Positions 8,355 through 16,526 of a stretch of 64,000 bases of DNA are shown piece by piece. The stretch comes from JBFWVJ01 sp050246795 (GTDB lineage: Bacteria > Patescibacteriota > Gracilibacteria > JAUYGZ01). The stretch's first letter is position 1. Each line of letters opens with the position of its first letter. The notes under the pieces were generated by a model, which searched no databases, had not been told where the DNA came from, and was given only the letters and a program-made list of their open reading frames with translations. The position numbers and the translations under genes are program-made. The stretch is taken from the NCBI GenBank assembly GCA_050246795.1, contig JBFWVJ010000003.1:62001-126000 (forward strand), in the 5' to 3' direction.

Positions 8355-8460
8355 AAAGCTCCTAATACTCCTCATACTCCTCATACTCCTCATCCTCCTA
8401 ATACTCCTCATCCTCCTAATACTCCTCATACTCCTCATCCTCCTGCCCCCCTATCCCTCC
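8355..8460 (+). repeat. Pre-start 9-bp array (CCTAATACT/CCTCATACT) before pth
   Basis: About ten head-to-tail copies of a 9-base unit, CCTCATACT or CCTAATACT with CCTCATCCT variants, fill the whole gap between the TPR gene and pth. They end in a C-rich tract 8-20 bases before the ATG. The coding strand is pyrimidine-rich and holds no Shine-Dalgarno sequence. Confidence 0.9.
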
Positions 8461-8464
8461 TCAC

Positions 8465-8998
8465 ATGAAACTGATCATCGGACTCGGAAATCCCGGCAAG
8501 AAATACGAAATGACCCGACACAACATTGGTTTTCGGATCGTGGATGCCTTCGGAAAAAAAATGGGAAGGGAATCAACGTCCTGCAGCAAATACGATGCTA
8601 TGACGATCGAAGGCAGCTTCAACGGAGAAAAAGTCTTACTGATCAAACCGCAGAGCTTCATGAACCTCTCCGGGAAGCCCATCCGGGAATTCACGAACTT
8701 CTACAAGCTCCAGGCATCGGATGACCTCCTCATCATCTACGATGACAAAGACATGGTCTTTGGCAAAATACGTGAGCGAAACGAAGGCTCATCAGGCGGC
8801 CACAACGGCATTAAATCCATTATCGCCGAGCTGGGAACAGAACACTTTCACCGGCTCAAATTCGGTGTAGGCCATGAGGACCAAAAAATCCCTACCGACG
8901 CCTTCGTGCTCCAAAACTTTTCAGAAGAAGAAGAGCAGCAGCTACCAGCCCTCATCGACGAAGCCGTGGAAAAAATCGAAGCCTGGCTATCCAAATAA
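8465..8998 (+). CDS. pth: Peptidyl-tRNA hydrolase
   Basis: 177 aa, close to the usual Pth length. It hydrolyses the ester bond of peptidyl-tRNAs released from stalled ribosomes. The opening IIGLGNPGKKYEMTRHNIGF carries the family signature, with Asn at the GNPG loop and the catalytic His in RHNIGF. KPQSFMNLSG, YDDKDMVFGK and GGHNGIKSI (second conserved Asn/His) follow in order. The catalytic set appears intact. The start codon is preceded by the 9-bp array instead of a Shine-Dalgarno sequence. The 3' end overlaps the convergent UPF0489 gene by 12 bases. Confidence 0.96.
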   Translation: MKLIIGLGNPGKKYEMTRHNIGFRIVDAFGKKMGRESTSCSKYDAMTIEGSFNGEKVLLIKPQSFMNLSGKPIREFTNFYKLQASDDLLIIYDDKDMVFGKIRERNEGSSGGHNGIKSIIAELGTEHFHRLKFGVGHEDQKIPTDAFVLQNFSEEEEQQLPALIDEAVEKIEAWLSK

Positions 8999-9895
8999 TT
9001 CCTGAACGACTCGCTTCGCCAGGTCAATCGCCTTCTGCTGATCAATAAAATACGGCGAGGTCGCAATCGTCAGTAGCTTCGCATGTGGCGCATAATACTT
9101 GAGGACATCCATTTTCTGCTGCCAGGAAATATGACTCATATCCGGATGAAACACATCGATGTCTAGATTCAGTACAACATTTTGAGTTGAGCCAGGTTGA
9201 TTCCCCCTTGTAAGGAGATTAGGGGGTCGGAAGGGCAGCTCAAAGTGTTTTGATTCCACATAATCTATACACTCCGAAAACATTCCCATCTTCAGCGCCG
9301 GCTTGATGTACGTAGCGATTTGAAGAACCTCATTGGTATATCGATAGATTTTTTCCATTTCGACCGAAGTCGAGGGGGTGTTCCCCCTTTTTAAGGGGGT
9401 TGGGGGGTCGTGGGGACGCAGCGGAGAAATCGCTTGGTTTCGGGAGGGGGATTCCTCCACCCATTTGACCAACTCAGGGCATGCTTCGGTCGGAATGGAA
9501 AAAGGAGGTTCAGAATTATCGAAGTGCTCATCCATGTGCACCAGCGTAGCGCCATTTTGAAACCACCCCATCATCAAAGCTTCGCACCAGGCATAAAACA
9601 CATGGTTGTGGTTGTCGAAGATATAGATCGGGATGGGATAATCCAAGCAAAGAATCGACGATTCCAAGCCAAGGCATTCCAGCCATTCATCTCCGTCAAA
9701 ATCCTGAAACGCCACCTGAGTGCCTAAACACAACTCGTCTAAGCTTCCGACCTTGAGCGGAGTGATCGCCAAAGGAGCTCGATCTGGCTTTTTGGGAAAT
9801 GAAAAAGCGTTATTTCCCACACCAGGTGGCAGAAATACTCCGTCCTGATAAAAAGGGTTACGACCGTCTTGGTACCAAGCTGGAGGCTGGATCAT
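8987..9895 (-). CDS. UPF0489 family protein (arginase-like fold) with in-frame repeat insertions
   Basis: 302 aa from the ATG at 9895 (a TTG four codons upstream is also in frame). Signatures are FDNHNHVFYAW (about residue 95), LVHMDEHFDNS (about 120) and LNLDIDVFHPDM (about 245). These His/Asp clusters match the metal-binding positions of UPF0489/arginase-fold hydrolases, so a metal-dependent hydrolase is plausible, but no substrate is known. Two stretches do not look native. One around residue 160 reads PHDPPTPLKRGNTPSTSVEM and the other, around 225, reads RPPNLLTRGNQPGS. Both are translations of dispersed genomic repeats (9357-9428 and 9197-9235) that keep the frame. They probably form surface loops. 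Confidence 0.75.
   Translation of the reverse strand: MIQPPAWYQDGRNPFYQDGVFLPPGVGNNAFSFPKKPDRAPLAITPLKVGSLDELCLGTQVAFQDFDGDEWLECLGLESSILCLDYPIPIYIFDNHNHVFYAWCEALMMGWFQNGATLVHMDEHFDNSEPPFSIPTEACPELVKWVEESPSRNQAISPLRPHDPPTPLKRGNTPSTSVEMEKIYRYTNEVLQIATYIKPALKMGMFSECIDYVESKHFELPFRPPNLLTRGNQPGSTQNVVLNLDIDVFHPDMSHISWQQKMDVLKYYAPHAKLLTIATSPYFIDQQKAIDLAKRVVQELFG
9197..9235 (+). repeat. Dispersed CCCCCTTGTAAGG-type repeat inside UPF0489 gene
   Basis: Contains ATTCCCCCTTGTAAGGAG and TTAGGGGGTCGG, the same type of sequence as the intergenic copy at 42028-42060 read on the other strand. It is translated in frame in the UPF0489 protein. Confidence 0.6.
9357..9428 (+). repeat. 72-bp dispersed palindromic repeat, in-frame copy
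   Basis: Nearly identical to 42162-42234: both contain TTTCGACCGAAGTCGAGGGG, then TTCCCCCTTTTTAAGGGGG, then a GGGGGTCG stretch and AGCGGAGAA. The inner part is self-complementary (CCCCCTT/AAGGGGG). Here it is translated within the UPF0489 gene, whereas the other copy is intergenic. Confidence 0.85.
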
Positions 9896-9951
9896 AAAAA
9901 AAACCAATCAGGAACAGCCTAGTCGGTCTTTTTAAAAAGTGCGAATGATTT

Positions 9952-10239
9952 TTACCCATTGTTTCGCAGCTCTTTCACAATACGCCGACTCTGAGCACGA
10001 TTCGGCAGCTTACCGAGCAGTTCCTTCACGACTTCTCGGACAGGAAGTGGTCCTCCATGTCCACGAGGGGTATCACTGGTAAAAAGATCAGTCGCTAATC
10101 GGACTTCCTCCATGATTTCCTGAACCAAAGGCCCAACATGGAAAACACCTTCAGGGAGATCCGCATGCTCAGCTGCCAACTGCGGCAGACGACCTGAAGT
10201 GCTCTCGAGAAAATGATCAAGGGACAAGGAAGGGTTCAT
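9952..10239 (-). CDS. Hypothetical protein, 95 aa
   Basis: 95 aa from the ATG at 10239 (an in-frame TTG lies four codons upstream). Not recognised. It is hydrophilic with no signal or membrane segment. The middle (GPLVQEIMEEVRLATDLF) and end (REVVKELLGKLPNRAQSRRI) are predicted helical, and the C-terminus is basic. A good promoter lies directly upstream on the same strand (10269-10296), which supports a real gene. It is the last gene of the minus-strand series xerC, 202-aa protein, aroB, but has its own promoter. Confidence 0.6.
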   Translation of the reverse strand: MNPSLSLDHFLESTSGRLPQLAAEHADLPEGVFHVGPLVQEIMEEVRLATDLFTSDTPRGHGGPLPVREVVKELLGKLPNRAQSRRIVKELRNNG

Positions 10240-10268
10240 AAGTGGTTCCAAAATATGTAAGATGATTC

Positions 10269-10296
10269 ATTATAAATCAAAATACAAGAACGTCAA
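10269..10296 (-). promoter_or_regulatory. Sigma-70-type promoter for the 95-aa gene
   Basis: On the minus strand TTGACG (10296-10291) and TATAAT (10274-10269) are separated by 16 bp. The transcript start near 10262 leaves a leader of about 23 bases. The site overlaps the last codons or 3' flank of aroB. Confidence 0.7.
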
Positions 10297-10308
10297 TTAT
10301 GATCTTTA

Positions 10309-11727
10309 TCAAGGCAGAAAGCCACCGCTCGACTTCCCTTCACGAGCCTCTCTCTCGCGACGCTCCCTCATTTCACGAAGGCGGCGTTGGAGGTCAGATT
10401 CTTCGGATTGGGACGATGGGGACGATTGGGACGATTGGGACGATGGGGAGGAAAAGGATGATGGGGAAGAATACCCAGAAGAATAATGACTGCTATACGA
10501 AGACTGCTGCGCCCCATAGCTCGGCGCATTCCAAGCATTTTGCGCATTCTGTCCTACGAGTCCTTCAGAGCTTACTGGTCCTACAAGTCTTTCTTTATCA
10601 TCTATCAACCCTGTCTCCTTCAGCACCTCCTTCACCACCTTCTCGTCCACCGCCAAGGCGTACTTGCCCAACTCCTGTCGGCAACGGCCGAGGCGATCGA
10701 CCAGGACCAACTTCAAGCTGCCATCCGCTTTCTTGTCCTTCTTCATGTGATCGACAAAGTCCTTGATCAATCCCCTGGTTTTCGATTTTCCAAGACCGAG
10801 CTGGTCAAGCAAGGCATTCTGCTTATCGAGTTCAGCCTGAGGCATGAAGCGAAGCTTGGCAGCCACCGCGGCAGCCATGCGCATCCCGGTCGCTACCGCT
10901 TCACCATGAAGCACTTTATAATCGCTCATCAATTCGATGACATGCCCGAAAGTGTGGCCGTAGTTCAAAATCTGGCGCAGGTTTTCTTCCTTCTCATCCT
11001 TCATGACCACCTCAGCTTTGATCTGCACACTGCGCCTGATGATTTCCTCCACGACTCTCCAATCACTCGGAAGAAATTTCTTCGGTTCTTTGTTGAGAAC
11101 ATTCACCTGCTGTTCGAACAACTCCCAAAAGCTTCGGTCCCTGATCGCTCCATATTTCACCGCCTCACCCAAACCAGCCTTCCACTGTTTCATCGGCAGC
11201 GAACCGAGCACTTCCGGATCGATGTAGACCTTCTTCGGCTGCCAAAAGGCCCCTACCATATTCTTCCCACTCGGCAGATCTACCGCAACCTTTCCGCCCA
11301 CAGAACTATCCACCATCGCGAGCAAAGTCGTCGGAATCTGAACATACGGCACCCCACGCATATAGCTCGCCGCCACAAACCCGGCCAAATCACCGATCAC
11401 TCCCCCTCCCAAAGCAATGACTCCGGTCTTTCGATGAGCTCCCAACTCGATCATTTTCTCCAAACTCTCCTGCATCTGAGTCATTGACTTACTCTCCTCC
11501 CCAGCGGGAACCACGATCTTTCCCAAGAACAACTTTTCCCTCTTCAAACTGGTCACCAAATCACCAGCGTACAATCTCCCCACCTTCGAATCCGTCATGA
11601 CCACAAAGGATTCAGCAAACCGCTTCATCCGCAAATCCGAAGCAATACGTCGAAAAAGCCCCTTCTCGATCTCGATATCGTAGCTATCATCAACCGATTT
11701 TTTCAGTTCAACGTGGACTCGCGCCAT
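10309..11727 (-). CDS. aroB: 3-dehydroquinate synthase with repeat-derived Ser-rich tail
   Basis: 472 aa from the ATG at 11727. Residues 1-365 are a normal AroB: SMTQMQESLEKM, the glycine-rich ALGGGVIGDLAGFVAASYMR, IPTTLLAMVDSSVGGK with the NAD/substrate-site Lys, FWQPKKVYID, and the zinc ligands in GLGEAVKYG (Glu), NYGHTFGHVIE (His) and HGEAVATGM (His). It makes dehydroquinate from DAHP in the shikimate pathway. About 105 extra residues follow: a Ser/Tyr/Pro-rich segment with repeated SSPSSQSSQ and a charged helix (LRREMRERREREAREG type). The Ser repeats come from a 9-bp DNA array (10405-10450). The tail is not needed in other AroB proteins and is probably disordered plus helical. Confidence 0.93.
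   Translation of the reverse strand: MARVHVELKKSVDDSYDIEIEKGLFRRIASDLRMKRFAESFVVMTDSKVGRLYAGDLVTSLKREKLFLGKIVVPAGEESKSMTQMQESLEKMIELGAHRKTGVIALGGGVIGDLAGFVAASYMRGVPYVQIPTTLLAMVDSSVGGKVAVDLPSGKNMVGAFWQPKKVYIDPEVLGSLPMKQWKAGLGEAVKYGAIRDRSFWELFEQQVNVLNKEPKKFLPSDWRVVEEIIRRSVQIKAEVVMKDEKEENLRQILNYGHTFGHVIELMSDYKVLHGEAVATGMRMAAAVAAKLRFMPQAELDKQNALLDQLGLGKSKTRGLIKDFVDHMKKDKKADGSLKLVLVDRLGRCRQELGKYALAVDEKVVKEVLKETGLIDDKERLVGPVSSEGLVGQNAQNAWNAPSYGAQQSSYSSHYSSGYSSPSSFSSPSSQSSQSSPSSQSEESDLQRRLREMRERREREAREGKSSGGFLP
10405..10450 (-). repeat. 9-bp array TCCCAATCG inside aroB
   Basis: Read on the coding strand, five tandem units of TCCCAATCG or TCCCCATCG encode Ser-Gln-Ser or Ser-Pro-Ser triplets. The unit is the same type that precedes proS, porA and thyX, also read on the coding strand. 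Confidence 0.85.
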
Positions 11728-11785
11728 AGAGGAAAAGACTACTCCAAGTGTACCATGATGCAAGTTCCCTCAAAAAAGTTTCAGA

Positions 11786-12394
11786 TTATTCTTGCTCTGG
11801 TGATTCAGGCGTGGTCAAGACAGCCAAGAGCTGGTGCCTCTGAAAAAACTGCACACATTCCGGACGGATCACTCGAAGCACTTCAGGATCATTCAAAAAG
11901 ACAATCAACGCTTCAATATCCGTAAGGTTTCGAAGCAAAACGATCAACTGGTCATGAAAACTCATAGTACGACCCACCTCCTGAAAATACCTCAGAAGAG
12001 CAGCAGGATTTTCAAAAGAGACATCCACATCATCAGAAATCATCGTGCGTGCATCCTTCAATTCCGACTCCACAGCATTTACAAAATCGTCTCCATTCCA
12101 TCGCGCATGCACTTCATGGGCATACGACTTCGCCAGGCACTCCTTCAAATTCAAAAACTGAGGAGTGTGTAAAACAGGTTTCTTCAGCCACTTTCGAGCA
12201 AAGTATACCAGCACCCCCGGCTTCAAAAGCATGTCTTGCAACAACTCCTGCACCACATCCATCTGATCCAACTCTAAGCTCATGGACTCGATCAACTGTC
12301 GTTGCTGTTGAGAAGATCGATGTTCATCATCCTTTAGAAGATTCAGCACCGTATCATAAGAAGGAACAAAAGAAACGGAAGGAGAAGGTCTCAT
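11786..12394 (-). CDS. Hypothetical helical protein, 202 aa
   Basis: 202 aa from the ATG at 12394 (TTG and GTG alternatives lie up to 11 codons upstream). No family recognised. It is largely alpha-helical and acidic at the C-terminus, with no membrane segment and no cysteine motif. Segments such as LDQMDVVQELLQDMLLKPGV and FHDQLIVLLRNLTDIEALIV suggest a helical repeat or bundle. It lies between xerC and aroB on the same strand, with 58 bases to the aroB start. The upstream gap is occupied by a 9-bp array in the opposite orientation. Confidence 0.65.
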   Translation of the reverse strand: MRPSPSVSFVPSYDTVLNLLKDDEHRSSQQQRQLIESMSLELDQMDVVQELLQDMLLKPGVLVYFARKWLKKPVLHTPQFLNLKECLAKSYAHEVHARWNGDDFVNAVESELKDARTMISDDVDVSFENPAALLRYFQEVGRTMSFHDQLIVLLRNLTDIEALIVFLNDPEVLRVIRPECVQFFQRHQLLAVLTTPESPEQE

Positions 12395-12501
12395 AGTGAG
12401 AATGAAATTGCGCACATTGTAGGCCAAAAAACCAAAAAGTCAATCCTTTGGGGGAAGGAATGAAAGGAGTATGAAGAACGCAAAGAGTATGAAGAGAAAT
12501 C

Positions 12502-12635
12502 CTCATACTCCCAACACTCCTCATACTCCTCATTCTCCTAATACTCCTCATACTCCTAATACTCCTAATACTCCTCATACTCCTAATACTCCTAATACTC
12601 CTAACACTCCTAATACTCCTCATACTCCTAATACT
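12502..12635 (+). repeat. 9-bp array CCTAATACT/CCTCATACT between xerC and the 202-aa gene
   Basis: About 14 units of CCTCATACT or CCTAATACT. A purine-rich 5' partner at 12468-12500 (AAGGAGTATGAAGA type) can pair with the first units. The pyrimidine strand is the plus strand although both flanking genes are on minus, so here the array sits in antisense orientation, unlike most others in the window. Confidence 0.9.
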
Positions 12636-12638
12636 CCT

Positions 12639-13589
12639 TCACCTATGAAACTTGTCATGAATCTCCTTCAACCTCGAATTCGTCACATGCGTATAGATCT
12701 GAGTGGTCGTGATGCTCGCATGTCCCAGCATTTCTTGGACCGAGCGGATATCAGCTCCGTTTTGGAGCAGAGTGGTCGCGAAGCTATGACGAAGGGTATG
12801 GGGAGTCACCTTTTTAATAATGCCTGCTTTTCGAGCATATTTCGAAACCATCTTTTGAACGGAACGAGGAGACAATCTCTTCTTTTCACCACTCAAAATA
12901 TCTTCATTCACCTTTTTGCCTCGACCACCCGAAATAAACAAGGGTTCGAAATTGTCATCTCGATAAAGTAAATACTTCTCAACTGCTTCTGCGGCTAAAG
13001 GAGTCATGAACACGATTCGTTGCTTGCGCCCCTTCCCGCGCACCATGAATTCTCGTCGCTTCAGGTCCACCGATTCCCGATTGAGGTTCGTCAGCTCACT
13101 CACGCGAAGCCCGGTCGAGTACAGCATCTGCAAAATCGCGTAGTCCCGGAGTCCTGACTTCGTCTTGGTGACAACCGCGTCGAAGATGCGCACGAGCTCT
13201 TCTTTGTCCAAAAACTCCACGCTCCGTTCCGGGATTTTTGAAAGCTCTACCTTTTCCGGAGCCAAGGTCTTCACATCATGCTTGGTGACGTACTTCAAGA
13301 AAGCGCGAAGAGCAATCAGGTGATAATTCTGGGTCTTAATGCCCAAAGTCCTATGAGTTCGCTCATCTTCCATGCGGTTCAACTTCAGGCGAAACTGCTG
13401 AATATCGAGCAATTGAAGCTCTGCCAAATCGCGATCCTTGCCAAAAAACTCACCGAAGCGATGCAGGTAGTGATGATAGTTTTCCAAGGTCTTCGGAGAA
13501 CGGTTTTTCTCCAGCTCCACATAGACCAGGAAACGCTCAAGCCAGGTTCGAAAAGCATTCATAAAGAAGCGGATGACTGTAGCCAACAT
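12639..13589 (-). CDS. xerC: Tyrosine recombinase XerC/XerD
   Basis: 316 aa. The N-terminal SAM-like core-binding domain (about residues 10-110, LEKNRSPKTLENYHHYLHRF) and the C-terminal catalytic domain (about 130-316) are both present. Catalytic residues: Arg in STGLRVSEL, His-x-x-Arg in HTLRHSFATTLLQNG, His in GHASITTTQ and the nucleophile Tyr in TQIYTH. XerC/D resolves chromosome dimers at dif; some CPR genomes use one protein for this. An alternative start at 13562 (MNAFRTWLERF) fits the family better than the first ATG. It is divergent from the kinase gene. The stop codon lies at the edge of the 9-bp array. Confidence 0.93.
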   Translation of the reverse strand: MLATVIRFFMNAFRTWLERFLVYVELEKNRSPKTLENYHHYLHRFGEFFGKDRDLAELQLLDIQQFRLKLNRMEDERTHRTLGIKTQNYHLIALRAFLKYVTKHDVKTLAPEKVELSKIPERSVEFLDKEELVRIFDAVVTKTKSGLRDYAILQMLYSTGLRVSELTNLNRESVDLKRREFMVRGKGRKQRIVFMTPLAAEAVEKYLLYRDDNFEPLFISGGRGKKVNEDILSGEKKRLSPRSVQKMVSKYARKAGIIKKVTPHTLRHSFATTLLQNGADIRSVQEMLGHASITTTQIYTHVTNSRLKEIHDKFHR

Positions 13590-13613
13590 AAATCAAAAAA
13601 ACAACAAAAAGCA

Positions 13614-13641
13614 TTGACAATTATTAATTTTAAGTTAAAAT
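13614..13641 (+). promoter_or_regulatory. Sigma-70-type promoter for the kinase gene
   Basis: TTGACA (13614-13619), a 16-bp spacer and TAAAAT (13636-13641), followed by GCGCGCG. The -35 box is consensus. The GC-rich discriminator after the -10 box is shared with the two promoters at 16.9 and 17.5 kb. Confidence 0.75.
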
Positions 13642-13706
13642 GCGCGCGAATTAACCTTAAAAAATTCATCGTGGTAAACCATTCAGATCGTGTCGATCCT
13701 TCACAA

Positions 13707-15371
13707 ATGCCGACAATCATTCAAAGAAGACCAATAGTCCTCCTAGGAAATGATGAATCAGAATCATCGATCAGAAGAACTCCCCGAAAAACTCCGCGAA
13801 AATCCACACGACTGACCGCAACTCCGAGGCTGATTAAAGGAATAGGTGGAGAAACCAGGTCCCGCATCGCGGAGATACTCAAGCATGTAGCAAATACGAG
13901 CTACATCGACCTCTTCGATGACGTAGAACTCATTGGAAAAGGGGGAATGGGGGAAGTTTATGGAGCGACGATGAAGACTCCAGATGGAGAAATCCCGGTG
14001 GCAATAAAAACCATCAAGGGATATCAGCACCAAAAAGTCGATCGAGAGCGTGTCAAAAGATTTGAGCGAGAAGCAAAAATCCTCGTCGCGCTGAGACAAA
14101 ATGACAAGCTCCCGGAAACCTTTGGCATGGTCCAACTCCCCAACATCGATGCAGACCATCCTCTTTCAGATCTCTCCGGACGAAAGGTAATCATCATGCG
14201 CTACTACAAAAATGGCCACCTAGACCCTGAAGACTTTGGCATGATCATCCAACGCATAAACACCCTTGCGGCCAAAAAAGGCACGATCAAAATGGAAAAA
14301 CTCCGAGAACTCCTCTGCGCGCATGAATTAGCTTACAGACTCAAGGTCAGTACTGATCCAAACTATAGTGTCACATTGAACGACGGATCAACCATGCTCT
14401 ACTCTGAAGTAGATGGAGATGAAAAAATTTCCCTCGAAGAAGCGCGCAAAATAACGGCGGATCGACTCATGAAATATCACAAGGCGATCGCCGAAAAAGT
14501 CATCGAAATGACGGAAAGCATGATGCAAATGCATGACGCAGGCTATCTGCATCGTGACATCAAACCCGACAATACCCTCATTGACGACAAAGGGCGAGTG
14601 ATGCTGGCAGACTTCGGCCTGGCCGTGATGAACCAGAGCAGAAAAGCAAAAAAACTCAGCCGAAAAACACGTATTACTAGCAAGAAGGGGCTTCAAGAGA
14701 AGACAAACAAAGACTTAGACGTTGAAAGTCTCTACAATGGGAGTATCTCTTCTACTCAACATGCCTTCGGAACCCCAGCCTTCATGGCACCAGAGCTGAT
14801 CTGTCGAGACAAAGCTATCAGACCAAAGTTCAGTCGAAAGTCCGATCAATACGCTCTGGGCGTATCCCTCTTTCAACTCATAACAGGAAAATTACCGTTT
14901 TCTGCAGCCACAATGAAAAATTTTGAAAAGCAACTCAAAGGGTATGTCTCAGGAGACGAACAAACACGCAAGAATATTTATGACTACTGGGAAAGAAGTC
15001 TCCCTTCAGACATGCTGATGAGCATCGTCCAAAAAATGCTCAATCCTGATCCCGAAGAGCGGTATGAAGATTTACAGGAGTTGATCGAGGATCTCAAATT
15101 CTTCATCGACAGCTCATCTGAATCACTGATGGAAGGATATCTCGCCCACATCCAACAATTCAAAGCGACTCCTTTGGCAGCAGAAGATATCTTGAATGAG
15201 GGCTGGTCAAAAGATGAAAGCAGTGATGGCTCTGAAGGATCTGATGTTGACTACGACTCCGACGCAACTCCAAACTGCTACGGCAATAACCACTGGGATG
15301 ATGAAGAGCTAGCCGATCGAAGGAGAAATGGCCGTTCCGGCTATACCAATGCTTTTGAGAGTGATTATTGA
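13707..15371 (+). CDS. Ser/Thr protein kinase with EF-hand-like insertion
   Basis: 554 aa from the ATG at 13707; a GTG at 13671 is in frame and also possible. Kinase signatures are complete: glycine loop GKGGMGEVYG (about residue 77), VAIKTIK, catalytic loop HRDIKPDNTL (about 282), DFGLAV (about 302) and GTPAFMAPE. Between the hinge and the catalytic loop there is an insertion of about 75 residues containing EVDGDEKISLEE, which fits an EF-hand calcium loop except that Glu replaces Asp at position 1 and Glu replaces Gly at position 6. A second insert of about 40 basic residues lies between DFG and the APE motif. No transmembrane helix was found, so the kinase is probably cytoplasmic. The C-terminus is acidic (DESSDGSEGSDVDYDSD). 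Hanks-type kinases are, to my knowledge, rare in CPR genomes. Confidence 0.9.
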   Translation: MPTIIQRRPIVLLGNDESESSIRRTPRKTPRKSTRLTATPRLIKGIGGETRSRIAEILKHVANTSYIDLFDDVELIGKGGMGEVYGATMKTPDGEIPVAIKTIKGYQHQKVDRERVKRFEREAKILVALRQNDKLPETFGMVQLPNIDADHPLSDLSGRKVIIMRYYKNGHLDPEDFGMIIQRINTLAAKKGTIKMEKLRELLCAHELAYRLKVSTDPNYSVTLNDGSTMLYSEVDGDEKISLEEARKITADRLMKYHKAIAEKVIEMTESMMQMHDAGYLHRDIKPDNTLIDDKGRVMLADFGLAVMNQSRKAKKLSRKTRITSKKGLQEKTNKDLDVESLYNGSISSTQHAFGTPAFMAPELICRDKAIRPKFSRKSDQYALGVSLFQLITGKLPFSAATMKNFEKQLKGYVSGDEQTRKNIYDYWERSLPSDMLMSIVQKMLNPDPEERYEDLQELIEDLKFFIDSSSESLMEGYLAHIQQFKATPLAAEDILNEGWSKDESSDGSEGSDVDYDSDATPNCYGNNHWDDEELADRRRNGRSGYTNAFESDY

Positions 15372-15425
15372 CAAAATATAAATAATAGTATTTAATACAG
15401 TTCTTTGTAGCAAACAAGAACCCGT

Positions 15426-16091
15426 ATGGAATACTGGCCCGAAAAAACCCCGGAAACTATTACCAAAAAGACCCTTCTCCGACGTCTCACACAAAAGCTG
15501 AGGCGACTGGAAGCGGTCTTTTCTCGTCGGTCGCCCCACATCCAGATCATGGAAACCACTCAGCACTGGATCCACGAAGTCCTCGACGAGGAAGATGAGT
15601 ATTCGCCAGACCTGATTATCACCCTGCTGCGATCTCAAGCACCAGAAAAAGATCACCGTGCCATCCTCCATGCCATCCAAGACCTGACCAGGTCCGATGA
15701 TTTTTTGGTCATGCTCAGCCCCAAGGACATCGACACCATCATCATCCGTCTGAGCAACATCGCTCGCCGCTTTATCGGGACGTCCAAACGGGCGGAAGAA
15801 CTCAGCTTCTACGAAAAATCATTGGTGCCCGACCTCGACGAAGAACTGCAACCTCTCTGCCATCAACTCGTCCGCCAAATCCGCCTCCTTCACCACCATC
15901 GAGCCAATCTCATAAACGCCGTCGACTGCGGGCCGAATGCGCTTCGCACCGTTCAACGAAGGACAACGCTTGCTGTCCGAGAAATCGAGCTTCAATCCCC
16001 AAAAGACTATGATGAATCCTGGTTGCAAGACGAAGCAAAAAAAGCCGAGACGACACGTGTGCAAATCGAGCAAGAAAAAAAAGCCGCTTGA
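15426..16091 (+). CDS. Hypothetical helical protein, 221 aa
   Basis: 221 aa, not recognised. Hydrophilic and helical, with a very basic N-terminal third (KKTLLRRLTQKLRRLEAVFSR) and an acidic patch (VLDEEDEYSPD). No membrane segment. It follows the kinase by 54 bases on the same strand, so it could be co-transcribed and be a substrate or partner. That is inference from position only. Confidence 0.65.
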   Translation: MEYWPEKTPETITKKTLLRRLTQKLRRLEAVFSRRSPHIQIMETTQHWIHEVLDEEDEYSPDLIITLLRSQAPEKDHRAILHAIQDLTRSDDFLVMLSPKDIDTIIIRLSNIARRFIGTSKRAEELSFYEKSLVPDLDEELQPLCHQLVRQIRLLHHHRANLINAVDCGPNALRTVQRRTTLAVREIELQSPKDYDESWLQDEAKKAETTRVQIEQEKKAA

Positions 16092-16146
16092 GGTTCAAGA
16101 ATGAGAATGAGCACCCTAAGCTCTGGAGCAATCTTATCTGCTCCAT

Positions 16147-16452
16147 ATGAACCCCAAACTTCAAGACTCCTTCACGATCTCCTCGACCAAGAGACAACAG
16201 ATCAGCTTGTTTCGAGTAACCATCAGCCAAGATGAACAAGGCAAACCAAGCCAGGCAGACTTTCTCTATGCCGCTTCAGAAGTCAGAACGTTGCTGAAAG
16301 GCTTGCTCAAAGAAGGAATCAAGGTCATCCACCACGAAGCGATCAGCGAAGATCACCTCGAAAAGTACCTCCAAGACGATCGGGTACAACGAGCAATAGA
16401 CGACGCCAGAGCGATGAAAACGGTAGAGTTAGCCATCTGTTTGTCATCCTAA
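16147..16452 (+). CDS. Hypothetical protein, 101 aa
   Basis: 101 aa, unrecognised. The pattern is beta strand (QQISLFRVTISQ), helix (ADFLYAASEVRTLLKGLLKEG), strand (KVIHHEAI), helix (DRVQRAIDDARAM), which would suit a small alpha/beta domain. A hairpin GGAGCA/TGCTCC (16125-16144) ends two bases before the ATG and could hide the start region. Third gene in a row after the kinase. Confidence 0.55.
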   Translation: MNPKLQDSFTISSTKRQQISLFRVTISQDEQGKPSQADFLYAASEVRTLLKGLLKEGIKVIHHEAISEDHLEKYLQDDRVQRAIDDARAMKTVELAICLSS

Positions 16453-16526
16453 ACGCGATCAAGATGCCGCCACCTTCCCACACTGGGAAGAAATGGCGAC
16501 ATCGGGGACATTGGCGAACGACGACT

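Noticed and set aside
8355..8460. CRISPR array
   Set aside because: Units are 9 bp in direct tandem with no unique spacers, and no cas genes occur in the window. The same holds for the other arrays.
10486..11487. 333-aa plus-strand frame opposite aroB
   Set aside because: Antisense shadow of a gene with complete catalytic motifs; its composition shows no domain.
12471..12971. Plus-strand frame rich in HTPNTPNTP repeats
   Set aside because: It is the translation of the 9-bp array followed by the antisense of xerC. The catalytic XerC motifs on minus are convincing, and this frame has no other domain.
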